Below are positions 15,806-27,960 of a DNA stretch of 64,000 nucleotides, one piece after another. This DNA comes from Pseudobutyrivibrio ruminis AD2017 (lineage in GTDB: Bacteria > Bacillota > Clostridia > Lachnospirales > Lachnospiraceae). The DNA lies in NCBI RefSeq assembly GCF_000424305.1, contig NZ_AUJQ01000009.1:62001-126000 (forward strand), in the 5' to 3' direction. Numbering within the stretch: position 1 is the first letter of the stretch; each line of letters starts with the position of its first letter. A program made the position numbers and the translations under genes. The notes beneath the pieces were generated by a model that did no database searches, was not told where the DNA came from, and was given only the letters and a program-made list of their open reading frames with translations.

Positions 15806-16741
15806 ATGGCAAAACAAAAGAAGCAGATTGAATATAGATATTATGAAATACCAGATGGACATTATGTAATGGCTCTTCTTGGAGAGACTTGGGTTCGAAG
15901 CTATGGGGCGGAGCAGGAGAATCTGCTTCATTTCCACAACTATATGGAAATAGGCTATTGCTACTGGGGAAATGGCCAGCTTACTATTGAGGAATCCACT
16001 GTTCCATACAAGGGTGGGTTGATAACCATAATTCCTGAAAATATACCTCATGAAACAAAGAGCTACAATGAGGGAATATGTAAATGGGAGTATCTATACA
16101 TCGATTTGGAGCGCTTTATTCGTAACGAGATGCAGTTTAAGCGAATGCTTCCTGAAGAGGTAATTAAGAAGCTTAATAGTCACGGTTATGTTATTCAGTG
16201 GAACCAGAACAAGGTTATGACCAACATAATCAAGAATATTATTGAGGAATACAGGGAGACAAAGCCATACTACAAGGAGGCTGTAAAAGGTTACCTAAGA
16301 GCCTTTGTGGTAGAGCTACTAAGGATTAACGAGGATATGAGTTCATCCTTAACCCTGGAGGAAAAGCGATTAAACAGCTACATTGAAAAGAGCGTTAATT
16401 ATATTGCTGAGCATTATGCAGAAGAGATAAAAATGTCTGACGTGGCAAGCGAATGTGGATTGTCAGAAAGCCATTTTAGGCGTATTTTCGAGGAAAGCAT
16501 GAGTATGAAGCCTTTGGATTATCTGAATATGGTTCGTATAGATAAGGCCTGCGAGATAATCCAAAACAAGGATTATGCCATGGAAGAGGTAGGATTCAGG
16601 GTAGGTTATCAGACCCCATCCACCTTCAACAGAAACTTTAAAAAGCTGACTGGAAAGACTCCATATCAGTGGAAAAAGGAAGAAAATATCTTAGGAATAT
16701 CAAAAAAGAATTATCAAATCAGTGCTAAGAAAGGATGGTAG
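15806..16741 (+). CDS. AraC-family transcriptional regulator
   Basis: 311 residues. The N-terminal cupin-like ligand domain (about 20-140, with HFHNYMEIGYCYWGNGQL and the typical IIPENIPHETKS) is followed by two helix-turn-helix motifs in the last 110 residues (MSDVASECGLSESHFRRIFEE and VGFRVGYQTPSTFNRNFKKLTGKTP). The domain order is that of sugar-responsive activators. The ABC sugar transporter genes begin 235 bp downstream, and that gap holds repeats suited to binding sites, so it probably controls the transporter and beta-galactosidase. Confidence 0.92.
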   Translation: MAKQKKQIEYRYYEIPDGHYVMALLGETWVRSYGAEQENLLHFHNYMEIGYCYWGNGQLTIEESTVPYKGGLITIIPENIPHETKSYNEGICKWEYLYIDLERFIRNEMQFKRMLPEEVIKKLNSHGYVIQWNQNKVMTNIIKNIIEEYRETKPYYKEAVKGYLRAFVVELLRINEDMSSSLTLEEKRLNSYIEKSVNYIAEHYAEEIKMSDVASECGLSESHFRRIFEESMSMKPLDYLNMVRIDKACEIIQNKDYAMEEVGFRVGYQTPSTFNRNFKKLTGKTPYQWKKEENILGISKKNYQISAKKGW

Positions 16742-16767
16742 ATTCGTCAAGAATCTACCATCCTTTC
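16729..16767 (+). terminator. Perfect 17-bp hairpin after the AraC gene
   Basis: The arms 16729-16745 and 16751-16767 are perfectly complementary over 17 bp around a 5-nt loop (GTCAA). The araC-type stop codon lies inside the left arm. Only a short, broken T tail follows, so it may act as an mRNA-stabilising or partial terminator structure. Confidence 0.75.
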
Positions 16768-16841
16768 TTCATAGTTTCTACAAATTTTCGTGGAAAAACA
16801 ATTATTTAACAATCTCAAATAGTCGAATTTGCACATTTCTA

Positions 16842-16933
16842 GCGCAAATATATAAGACCACCTGTTGCGCAAAACTAGTATTATGACCATATGAGGGGCG
16901 GGTACAAAACATATTATTGTGCAATATGCACAA
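16842..16933 (+). promoter_or_regulatory. Candidate operators upstream of the sugar-binding protein gene
   Basis: GCGCAAA occurs at 16842-16848 and 16867-16873 as a direct repeat. An inverted repeat TTGTGCA-ATA-TGCACAA lies at 16917-16933, 43 bp before the start codon. The direct repeats would suit the neighbouring AraC-type regulator; the palindrome would suit a dimeric repressor. Confidence 0.4.
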
Positions 16934-16975
16934 CGTACTCGCAAAATTTTTTACAAACAGTAAGGAGAATGGAGA

Positions 16976-18331
16976 ATGAAGAGAAAGTTACTTTCACTCA
17001 TGCTTGTTGGCACAATGGCTGCATCAATGGTAGCTTGCGGAAGCAGTGCTGACACAACAGACAACGCATCTAAGGATGCAGCAGATGGAGCTGCTACAGA
17101 AGCAGTTCAGTCAGATGACGAGAACACATTAACAGTTTATGCTTGGGATGAAAACTTCAACATTCCAGCACTTAAGGCAGCTGAGAAGGATTATCAGGAT
17201 GTTAATCCAGATTTCAAGCTTGAGGTTATAACACAGTCACAGTCTTCAGATGTTGAGCAGGCAGTAACACTTGCAGCAGAAGCTGGTGACTATAGCACAT
17301 TACCAGATATCGTGCTTTTCCAGGATCACTATTTCCAGCAGTACGTTACAAACTATCCAGATGCATGGCAGGATGCCAGCGATGCTGATTGCGATTGGAA
17401 CGGACTTGGAGCTGAGAAGCTTTCATACTCTACAATCGATGGCAAGCACTATGGTTTCCCTGTAGATGCAGGTACAGCAATCTTCGCTTACAGAACAGAC
17501 CTTCTTGAGCAGGCAGGCTACACAATCGATGATGTAACAGGTATTACTTGGGACGAATTCGATAAGATTGGTAAAGATGTTCAGGCTAAGACAGGTAAGT
17601 ACCTCCTTTGCATGGATGGTTCAGGAAACGATTTATTCTACATGATGCTTCAGGAAGAAGGCGTTTCCCAGTTCAAAGACGGAAAGCCATACATCAAGGA
17701 TAACGAAACACTTGTAAAGGTATTCAATGTTGTTGCACAGCTTGCAAAGGATAACGTTCTTTACCTTGCAAATGATTGGTCTGATTATACAGATCAGGCA
17801 ATCCAGGGCGACATGGTTGCTGGTGTATTCAATGGTAACTGGATTATCCCAACAATGAAGCAGGTTTCTGAGAACTCAGGAAAGTGGGAAATCGTTCCAG
17901 CTCCAACACTTACAGGTAAGCCAGGATACGCTTCAAACGGTGGTTCTTCACTTTATATCACAGCTAACTGCAAGAAGGTAGACCTTGCTAAGGATTTCTT
18001 AGCTTACACATTTGGTGGTCGTTCAGCTGAAGACGGACAGTCTACAACATACGATGAGGCACTTCTTAACGGTGGTGTTATCGGAACATGTGCAGCAGCT
18101 GCAGAGTCAGATGTATATCAGCAGGGTGTTGATTTCTTCAACGGACAGCCAATCTACGCTGACATCGTAGAGTACACACAGAACGTAGCAACAGTAGAGC
18201 AGTCAGATTACCACTATCAGGCTAGAACACACCTTGGTACTGCACTTCAGAACGTTCTTGATAACGGATACACAACAGAGCAGGCTCTTGAGGAGGCTGA
18301 ATCAAATCTTAAATTTGATATGGGACTTTAA
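16976..18331 (+). CDS. ABC sugar transporter, substrate-binding lipoprotein
   Basis: 451-residue extracellular binding protein (family 1 type). The lipoprotein signal runs MKRKLLSLMLVG to Cys21 (VACG lipobox), followed by an Asp/Thr/Ala-rich linker. The mature part has the usual start ENTLTVYAWDENFNIPALKA and the ligand-site region DGKHYGFPVDAGTAIFAYR. The setting with GH2 beta-galactosidase and galactokinase suggests galactosides or galacto-oligosaccharides as ligand (inference). AGGAGAATGGAGA precedes the ATG. A hairpin between this gene and the permeases may favour its higher expression. Confidence 0.92.
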   Translation: MKRKLLSLMLVGTMAASMVACGSSADTTDNASKDAADGAATEAVQSDDENTLTVYAWDENFNIPALKAAEKDYQDVNPDFKLEVITQSQSSDVEQAVTLAAEAGDYSTLPDIVLFQDHYFQQYVTNYPDAWQDASDADCDWNGLGAEKLSYSTIDGKHYGFPVDAGTAIFAYRTDLLEQAGYTIDDVTGITWDEFDKIGKDVQAKTGKYLLCMDGSGNDLFYMMLQEEGVSQFKDGKPYIKDNETLVKVFNVVAQLAKDNVLYLANDWSDYTDQAIQGDMVAGVFNGNWIIPTMKQVSENSGKWEIVPAPTLTGKPGYASNGGSSLYITANCKKVDLAKDFLAYTFGGRSAEDGQSTTYDEALLNGGVIGTCAAAAESDVYQQGVDFFNGQPIYADIVEYTQNVATVEQSDYHYQARTHLGTALQNVLDNGYTTEQALEEAESNLKFDMGL

Positions 18332-18351
18332 TTCAATTAGATAATGTATTT

Positions 18352-18384
18352 AATGGGAAGTGGTTCACCCCACTTCCCATTTTT
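18352..18384 (+). terminator. Intra-operon hairpin between binding protein and permease genes
   Basis: AATGGGAAGTGG (18352-18363) pairs with CCACTTCCCATT (18370-18381) around a 6-nt loop, followed by TTT. It lies between the binding-protein stop and the GTG start of the permease, and is likely a partial terminator or 3' mRNA protector. Confidence 0.75.
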
Positions 18385-18403
18385 AAAAGAAAGGGTAGAC
18401 ATC

Positions 18404-19298
18404 GTGGAGAAGAAGAAAAAGGGAATGACACTTGCAAAAAAGCAATTAGCAGCTGGCTGGTTGTTCCTTACACCAGCTACAATACTTATTTTTATAATGA
18501 GTTTTTATCCAATCGTACAGGCTTTTATCACATCATTTAAGAGTGGAAAGGGCGTTAATATCAAGTTCGCAGATCCACTAACATACAATTACCAACGAAT
18601 GCTACAGGATGTAATTTTCAAAACATCGATGAAAAATACATTCCTTTATTTAATAGTAGAGGTTCCTGTTATGTTAATTTTGGCTATCTTATTAGCACAG
18701 CTTCTTAACAACAAGGACCTTAAGTTTAAAGGTATTTTTAGAACATGCATATTCTTACCATGTGCAACATCTCTTGTATCATACTCATTGATTTTCAAGT
18801 CAATGTTTGCTACACAGGGTCTTATCAACACAGTTCTTCAGAATATTGGTCTTACACATGAGAATATCAATTTCCTTGGAACAGCATCAACAGCAAGAGC
18901 AATTATCATCATTGCCCTTATCTGGAGATGGACAGGATATAACATGGTATTTTACCTTGCTGGTCTTCAGAACATTGAATATTCAGTATATGAGGCAGCT
19001 AAAATCGATGGTGCAAACGGATGGAAGACATTCTGGTACATCACAGTGCCACTTCTTAAGCCAACAATCGTTATGACAGCAATCATGTCTATTAACGGTA
19101 CATTACAGCTCTTCGATGAGTCAGTAAACTTAACAAGTGGTGGACCTGCAAACTCAACAATCACAATGTCTCACTACATTTACAACCAGGCATTTGGACA
19201 GGGTGTAGGAAACCTAGGATACACATCAGCAATGTCATTTGTAGTATTTATAATGGTTGCAATACTTGCATTTATCAATCTGAAAGTAGGTGATACAC

Positions 19299-19306
<8 letters not shown>
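18404..19306 (+). CDS. ABC sugar transporter permease (MalF type)
   Basis: About 300 residues with six membrane helices; the hydrophobic part begins LAAGWLFLTPATILIFIMSF. The EAA loop contacting the ATPase is YEAAKIDGANGWKTFWYITVPLL. I choose the GTG at 18404: GAAAGGG stands just upstream, and the alternative start at 18344 lies within the preceding hairpin. It overlaps the second permease by a few bases, so translation is coupled. Confidence 0.92.
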
Positions 19307-23154
<3,848 letters not shown>

Positions 23155-23167
23155 GGCATAATTTATA

Positions 23168-23176
23168 TGGTATAAT
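23168..23176 (+). promoter_or_regulatory. Extended -10 promoter overlapping the lacZ terminator
   Basis: TG (23168-23169), G, TATAAT (23171-23176). The predicted start near 23183 falls inside the left arm of the terminator, so transcripts from here would escape the hairpin and serve the downstream gene. Confidence 0.5.
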
Positions 23177-23177
23177 G

Positions 23178-23212
23178 AATGTCGGCTGCAAAGGTGTGGC
23201 CGGCATTTTTTT
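23178..23212 (+). terminator. Rho-independent terminator after lacZ
   Basis: AATGTCGGC (23178-23186) pairs with GCCGGCATT (23199-23207), one G-T pair, followed by a T run to 23212. Confidence 0.85.
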
Positions 23213-23257
23213 AAAGCAAATACTTGCTTAAACTAGAAGGAAAGTTGAGGGATAATT

Positions 23258-23785
23258 ATGTTTGAATCAAATGACACATTCGTAGAAGAGGCAGTAAAAG
23301 TAATTGAGACAGCTCAGGATAAAACAAAGAAAACAGCTGCTTCAATAATTACATTACTATTATTAGTTAGTCTTGTTACCTATTCACGAGGGTTTTTGAC
23401 AATTATTATGGCGATTTTGCTCATTGCTATGGCTATATATACGATAATATTATACTCGAACAAAAACATAGAATATGAATATGACTACACAAATGGTAGC
23501 CTTGAAATCGCTAAAATCATTAACAACGAGAAGAGAAAAAAGGTTGTTACTATTGAATCAAGCGAAGTAAAGATGGTTGCAGCAACAGATACTAATGAAT
23601 CACTTAAATACGACCATGTTCAGCTTAAAACTTATGATTGCAGCGCCCATGATTCAGAGCAAAAAGATTACATCTTAGTGGCTCACAGCGAGGCAAAAGG
23701 CAACGATTTTAAAGTAATATTCACACCTTCCGACAAATTGCTCAAAGCAATGGCTAAATACAACAAACACGATATATACATTTAA
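23258..23785 (+). CDS. DUF6106-like membrane protein
   Basis: 175 residues. Two closely spaced membrane helices lie at about 28-65, followed by a soluble domain beginning NIEYEYDYTNGSLEIAKI. The layout (two helices, then a YEYxxxNGxLxI domain) resembles DUF6106 proteins of Clostridia. The function is unknown. GAGGG precedes the ATG. It lies 10 bp before galK and probably shares its transcript. Confidence 0.65.
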   Translation: MFESNDTFVEEAVKVIETAQDKTKKTAASIITLLLLVSLVTYSRGFLTIIMAILLIAMAIYTIILYSNKNIEYEYDYTNGSLEIAKIINNEKRKKVVTIESSEVKMVAATDTNESLKYDHVQLKTYDCSAHDSEQKDYILVAHSEAKGNDFKVIFTPSDKLLKAMAKYNKHDIYI

Positions 23786-23795
23786 GGAGAATTAA

Positions 23796-24965
23796 ATGAA
23801 CGTACAAGAACTAAAGCAAATATTCGAATCAAAATTCGGCGAAGCTGGCGATATCCGAACATATTTCGCTCCAGGCCGTGTAAATCTTATCGGTGAACAC
23901 ACAGATTACAATGGTGGTCACGTATTTCCATGCGCACTTACAATTGGAACATACGCAGTAGCAAGAAAGCGCGAGGATAAGGTAATTAAGCTTTACTCAG
24001 CAAACATCGAAAGAGTAGGAGTTATTGAAAGCTCACTTGATGATCTTACAAACAAGGATGAGTACAACTGGGCAAACTATCCACTTGGTGTTGTTTGGGC
24101 CTTAATTGAGAAGGGTGCAGAAATTAAATCAGGATTTGAAATGGTAGTTTGGGGCAATATTCCCAACGGTTCAGGCCTTTCATCATCTGCTTCACTTGAG
24201 GTACTTACAGGCACAATGCTTAACGATATGTTTGGCCTTAACAAGACAATGATTGATTTAGCCCTTATCGGACAGTATTCAGAGAACAACTTCAATGGAT
24301 GTAACTGTGGTATAATGGACCAATTTGCGGTAGCAATGGGACAAAAAGACCACGCCATTTTCCTTGACTGTGCAGATTTATCCTATAAATATGCCAGCGT
24401 AAAGCTTGATGGAGCCAAGATTGTTATCACAAATTCTAAGGTAAAGCACTCACTTGTAGACAGCGCATATAACGACAGAAGAAATGAGAGCGCTCAGGCA
24501 CTTGCTGATCTTCAGACAGTATGCGGCATCAGCACTCTTGGTGAGCTTACAGACGAGGAATTCGAAAAATACGGTTCAGCTATCAAGGATGAGGTTAACT
24601 ACCGCAGAGCAAAGCACGCCGTAGCTGAGAACCAGCGTACAATCAAGGCTGTTGATGCACTTAATGCTAACGATATCGAAACATTTGGAAAGCTCATGAA
24701 CGCTAGCCACATTTCACTTCGTGACGATTACGAAGTATCATGTGAAGAGGTAGATTTCCTTGTAGAAACAGAGTGGTCAGTTCCAGGTGTAATCGGTGCC
24801 CGCATCACAGGCGGCGGCTTCGGAGGCTGTACAGTAGCAATCGTAAAGGATGAGGCTGTTGAGAACTTTAAAGAAACAGTAGGCAAAGCCTACAAAGAAA
24901 AATACGATCTAGATGCTGAATTCTACGTAGTAGATATCGGCGATGGCGCAAAGAGAATTGCATAA
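23796..24965 (+). CDS. galK: Galactokinase
   Basis: Phosphorylates galactose to galactose 1-phosphate with ATP, the first step of the Leloir pathway. 389 residues, normal length. The galactokinase signature GRVNLIGEHTDYNGG, the GHMP ATP loop GNIPNGSGLSSSAS, the NNFNGCNCGIMDQFA substrate region and the C-terminal ITGGGFGGCT are all present. AAGGAG precedes the ATG. It follows the lacZ unit, and the product of LacZ is its substrate. Confidence 0.97.
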   Translation: MNVQELKQIFESKFGEAGDIRTYFAPGRVNLIGEHTDYNGGHVFPCALTIGTYAVARKREDKVIKLYSANIERVGVIESSLDDLTNKDEYNWANYPLGVVWALIEKGAEIKSGFEMVVWGNIPNGSGLSSSASLEVLTGTMLNDMFGLNKTMIDLALIGQYSENNFNGCNCGIMDQFAVAMGQKDHAIFLDCADLSYKYASVKLDGAKIVITNSKVKHSLVDSAYNDRRNESAQALADLQTVCGISTLGELTDEEFEKYGSAIKDEVNYRRAKHAVAENQRTIKAVDALNANDIETFGKLMNASHISLRDDYEVSCEEVDFLVETEWSVPGVIGARITGGGFGGCTVAIVKDEAVENFKETVGKAYKEKYDLDAEFYVVDIGDGAKRIA

Positions 24966-24968
24966 ACC

Positions 24969-24995
24969 AAAGGGGCTTTTTACAGCCCCTTTTTT
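24969..24995. terminator. Bidirectional terminator between galK and the LacI-type gene
   Basis: AGGGGCT (24971-24977) pairs with AGCCCCT (24984-24990), extended by A/T pairs and followed by a T run. The minus-strand regulator's stop codon lies in its loop, so it serves both convergent genes. Confidence 0.88.
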
Positions 24996-25999
24996 GTTGT
25001 CAATCCTTGCTTTAAGATAGGTAAGGTAGAATAACCCTGCGTTAGTAACAGAGGATTATCAATTTTACGTATGAGGGTTTGAGCGGCTTGGAATCCTAAA
25101 TCAAACATATCAATGTCGACTACAGTAGGCTTAGGCTCGATAATGTTTGCGTAGGGATAGCTATCAAATGTGATAAAGGCAATATCATTAGGAACATCAA
25201 GCTTCAAATCTAAAATTCCTGCGGAAACTCCAAAAGCAATGGTGTTATTTTCACATATAATAGCCTGTGTTTTAGGATTATCGGTAAGTATTTCTTTGGT
25301 TAAGCTTCTAGCGTTAGAAATATTAGAGGAAATACTATATATATTTTCGGCCTTCAAATGTAAGCCATGGTTGATAAATGCTTTCTTAACACCCTTTAAG
25401 CGTTGATTTGAAATAAAATCAGTTCTTTTTTCTCCAATGAAAACAATATTCATGTACCCACATTCAAGCAAATGCTCTGCAGCACATTGGCCAGCTAAAA
25501 CGTGATTTGTATCAATCCAACAAAGCTGATTATCCATGCTTGGACTACCGATAATCACATGAGGAAAATTTGAATCGATGATATATTTAGCAGTTTCCTC
25601 AGTCACAGCGGAACCATGTACAAGTATTCCATCTGCACAGCCCGATTGTATGGCTTGAATAACAGGGGATTCCTGTCCATCCTTCATTGATATATCCATA
25701 AGACTTAATGTGTAATCAAGGTCAGACAAGGCACTATAGGAGCCGTCCATGATTTCAAACATGTGAGGATTAAGATATGGCTCATTTTTCTTCATTGATG
25801 TAAGAAAAATAATGTTTTTAGTATTCTGTTTTGCAAAACTCACAGCCCTGGAATTTGGGGTGTAGTTCAGCTTTCTAATGGTTTCTTGCACTCTGTTAAT
25901 AGTATCCTGTGAGATAGAACCCTTCCCATTAATGATTTTCGATACAGTAGAGATGGAAACCCCAGCTTCGTTTGCAACATCTTTTATAGTTACACTCAT
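24980..25999 (-). CDS. LacI-family transcriptional regulator
   Basis: 339 residues. The N-terminal helix-turn-helix and hinge are typical (TIKDVANEAGVSISTVSKIING, then LNYTPNSRAVSFAKQNTK). The periplasmic-binding-protein-like ligand domain follows, with DGILVHGSAVTEE and AFITFDSYPYANII. It is convergent with galK and divergent from the GH13 gene. The 188-bp gap to that gene holds several AGGA...TCCT dyads, so it probably represses itself and the GH13 gene. The effector sugar is not known. Confidence 0.92.
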   Translation of the reverse strand: MSVTIKDVANEAGVSISTVSKIINGKGSISQDTINRVQETIRKLNYTPNSRAVSFAKQNTKNIIFLTSMKKNEPYLNPHMFEIMDGSYSALSDLDYTLSLMDISMKDGQESPVIQAIQSGCADGILVHGSAVTEETAKYIIDSNFPHVIIGSPSMDNQLCWIDTNHVLAGQCAAEHLLECGYMNIVFIGEKRTDFISNQRLKGVKKAFINHGLHLKAENIYSISSNISNARSLTKEILTDNPKTQAIICENNTIAFGVSAGILDLKLDVPNDIAFITFDSYPYANIIEPKPTVVDIDMFDLGFQAAQTLIRKIDNPLLLTQGYSTLPILKQGLTTKKGL

Positions 26000-26036
26000 A
26001 AACCCTCCCGTAAAAAATGCACAAATTAAAAAAATA

Positions 26037-26160
26037 AGGATAGCGTTTTCCTACAAAAGGAAAAGAAAATATCCTAATAAACATTGAAAATACATGTCTT
26101 GTGAATTAAATTTTATGTCATGAAAGATAAATAATCAACGAGTAAGGAAAAAAGTTTCCT
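26037..26160. promoter_or_regulatory. Candidate LacI-type operators in the divergent gap
   Basis: AGGATAGCGTTTTCCT (26037-26052) has the central CG usual for LacI-family operators. A second dyad, AGGAAA-N4-TTTCCT, lies at 26145-26160, 28 bp before the GH13 start. A weaker AGGA...TCCT pair lies at 26058-26075. The spacing would allow control of both divergent genes. Confidence 0.45.
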
Positions 26161-26187
26161 AAAATATATGCGAAAGGAATATGTATT

Positions 26188-27924
26188 TTGATATTAAGTG
26201 GTATAAGTCATGCACCTTTATCTAAGGATGCGTACATGGTTGCAGAAGATAGTCTTGTAGTATCGATAAAAGCAGCAAAGGGAGATTTAGCAAAAGTAGA
26301 TTTATATTTTGGCGACAGAGTATGTCAGAAGGATCCAATAGATGTATTCAAAGTTAAGATGGAGCTTGTAGCTTCAGATATGGTAAACGATTACTTTGAA
26401 TGTGAGATAAAGACAGATTATACAAGGGTATGCTATTACTTTGAGCTTACAGATTTTGCAGGTGAGAAGCTATTTTTTGATGAATATGGTTTCTCACAGA
26501 GCATAAGTACTAACAGAACTCAATATTTCCAATTCCCTTATCTAAGAAAGGAGGATATGATTTCAATTCCTGAATGGGTAAATGGAATTGTTATGTATCA
26601 TATCTTTCCAGATAGCTTTGCAGATGGAAAAAGAAGTATATCTTGTGAAGAAAAAAATATACAGGAGGGCGATATCCAGTATCACTCAAATTTAGGTGGA
26701 ACCATTAAGGGCATTGAGGAAAATCTAGATTATATTGCTTCACTAGGAGCAAATTGCATATATATAAATCCTATATTTAAGGCAAATTCATATCACAAGT
26801 ATGACACTGTAGACTATATGGATATTGATCCATGTTTTGGCACAATTGAGGATTTTAAGAAGCTTGTAAAAGCCTGTCATAGCAAGGATATTAAGGTGAT
26901 ATTAGACGGCGTATTCAATCATTGCGGCCCAGATTTCTTTGCCTTTAAGGATGTTCTAAAAAATGGAGAGAAATCAAAATATGTAGATTGGTTTTATAAG
27001 CTGAGATTTCCAATCGAGACAAAGCCTATTCCGAACTACGAAGCATTTGCATACGTGGCAGCTATGCCTAAGCTGAATACAGGAAATCCAGAGGTGGAAA
27101 AATACTGCTGTGATGTGGGCAGATTCTGGATTAGAGAATGTGGAATTGATGGATGGAGAATGGATGTAGCCAATGAAATCAACCATGATTTCTTTAGGGC
27201 CTTCAGAAAGGCTATAAAAGAGGAAAATCCAGATAGCTTTTTGATTGGGGAAATCTGGGAGGATTCTACTATATGGCTCCAAGGTGACCAGTTTGATTCA
27301 ACTATGAACTATACCTTTACAAATATCTGCAAGGATTTCTTCGGAACAGAAGAAATAAGCGTATCAACCTTTGACGCCAGAATTCATAAGATGAATCGCA
27401 GATATCCAAGGCAGGTAGCACTGGCGCAAATGAATTTTTTGGATACACATGATGTGCAGCGCTTTAAATCGGCCTGCAATTCGGATGAAGAAAGGCTGAA
27501 GTTGGCCCTTGCCTACATGGTATGTGCTGTTGGTATCCCATCAGTATTTTATGGAGATGAAAAGGGAATCGAGGGTACAACAGAGCCAGAATATCGCAGC
27601 CCAATGGCATGGGATAAGCAAACAGAGCTGGAAGATTATTATAGACAGTTATTGCAAGTCCGACGAAGCACTAAAGCCCTTCAAAAGGGAAACTATAAAA
27701 CAGTCCTATGTGATGATGAAAAGAAGCTGTACATGTTTTCAAGGACTTATGAAGACGAAACAGCACTCATCATTTTTAATATGGGAAATAATGCGGAAGA
27801 GGTATCAATTCCAAATTATTTAAATCAAGGCTGGATAAATGCTTTATCAGGAAAGGAGGAAGCAGAAAAACAAATAGGTGTTGAGAGAAGAACAGCTTTG
27901 ATATTAATTAAAAAAGGGAACTAG
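26188..27924 (+). CDS. Glycoside hydrolase family 13 (neopullulanase/alpha-glucosidase-like)
   Basis: 578 residues, no signal peptide, so intracellular. An N-terminal beta domain (1-115, CBM34-like) is followed by the GH13 barrel. Catalytic residues: nucleophile Asp326 in WRMDVANE, acid/base Glu355 in LIGEIW, and Asp422 in LDTHD. NPIFKANSYHKYDTVDY and DGVFNHCG are conserved regions I of maltogenic amylase/neopullulanase-type enzymes. It probably acts on imported malto- or pullulan-type oligosaccharides. TTG start at 26188 after AAAGGA; the ATG at 26181 is out of frame. Confidence 0.9.
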   Translation: MILSGISHAPLSKDAYMVAEDSLVVSIKAAKGDLAKVDLYFGDRVCQKDPIDVFKVKMELVASDMVNDYFECEIKTDYTRVCYYFELTDFAGEKLFFDEYGFSQSISTNRTQYFQFPYLRKEDMISIPEWVNGIVMYHIFPDSFADGKRSISCEEKNIQEGDIQYHSNLGGTIKGIEENLDYIASLGANCIYINPIFKANSYHKYDTVDYMDIDPCFGTIEDFKKLVKACHSKDIKVILDGVFNHCGPDFFAFKDVLKNGEKSKYVDWFYKLRFPIETKPIPNYEAFAYVAAMPKLNTGNPEVEKYCCDVGRFWIRECGIDGWRMDVANEINHDFFRAFRKAIKEENPDSFLIGEIWEDSTIWLQGDQFDSTMNYTFTNICKDFFGTEEISVSTFDARIHKMNRRYPRQVALAQMNFLDTHDVQRFKSACNSDEERLKLALAYMVCAVGIPSVFYGDEKGIEGTTEPEYRSPMAWDKQTELEDYYRQLLQVRRSTKALQKGNYKTVLCDDEKKLYMFSRTYEDETALIIFNMGNNAEEVSIPNYLNQGWINALSGKEEAEKQIGVERRTALILIKKGN

Positions 27925-27933
27925 TTAACAGTA

Positions 27934-27960
27934 AAGAGCCACCATTACTTGGTGGCTCTT
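27934..27960. terminator. Hairpin between convergent GH13 and CdaR-like genes
   Basis: An 11-bp stem AAGAGCCACCA / TGGTGGCTCTT around a 5-nt loop. The T tail is weak on both sides, so the strength is uncertain. Confidence 0.7.

Noticed and set aside
18344-18403. Longer N-terminus of the first permease (start at 18344)
   Set aside because: These codons lie within the intergenic hairpin, and GTG 18404 has a correctly spaced ribosome site.
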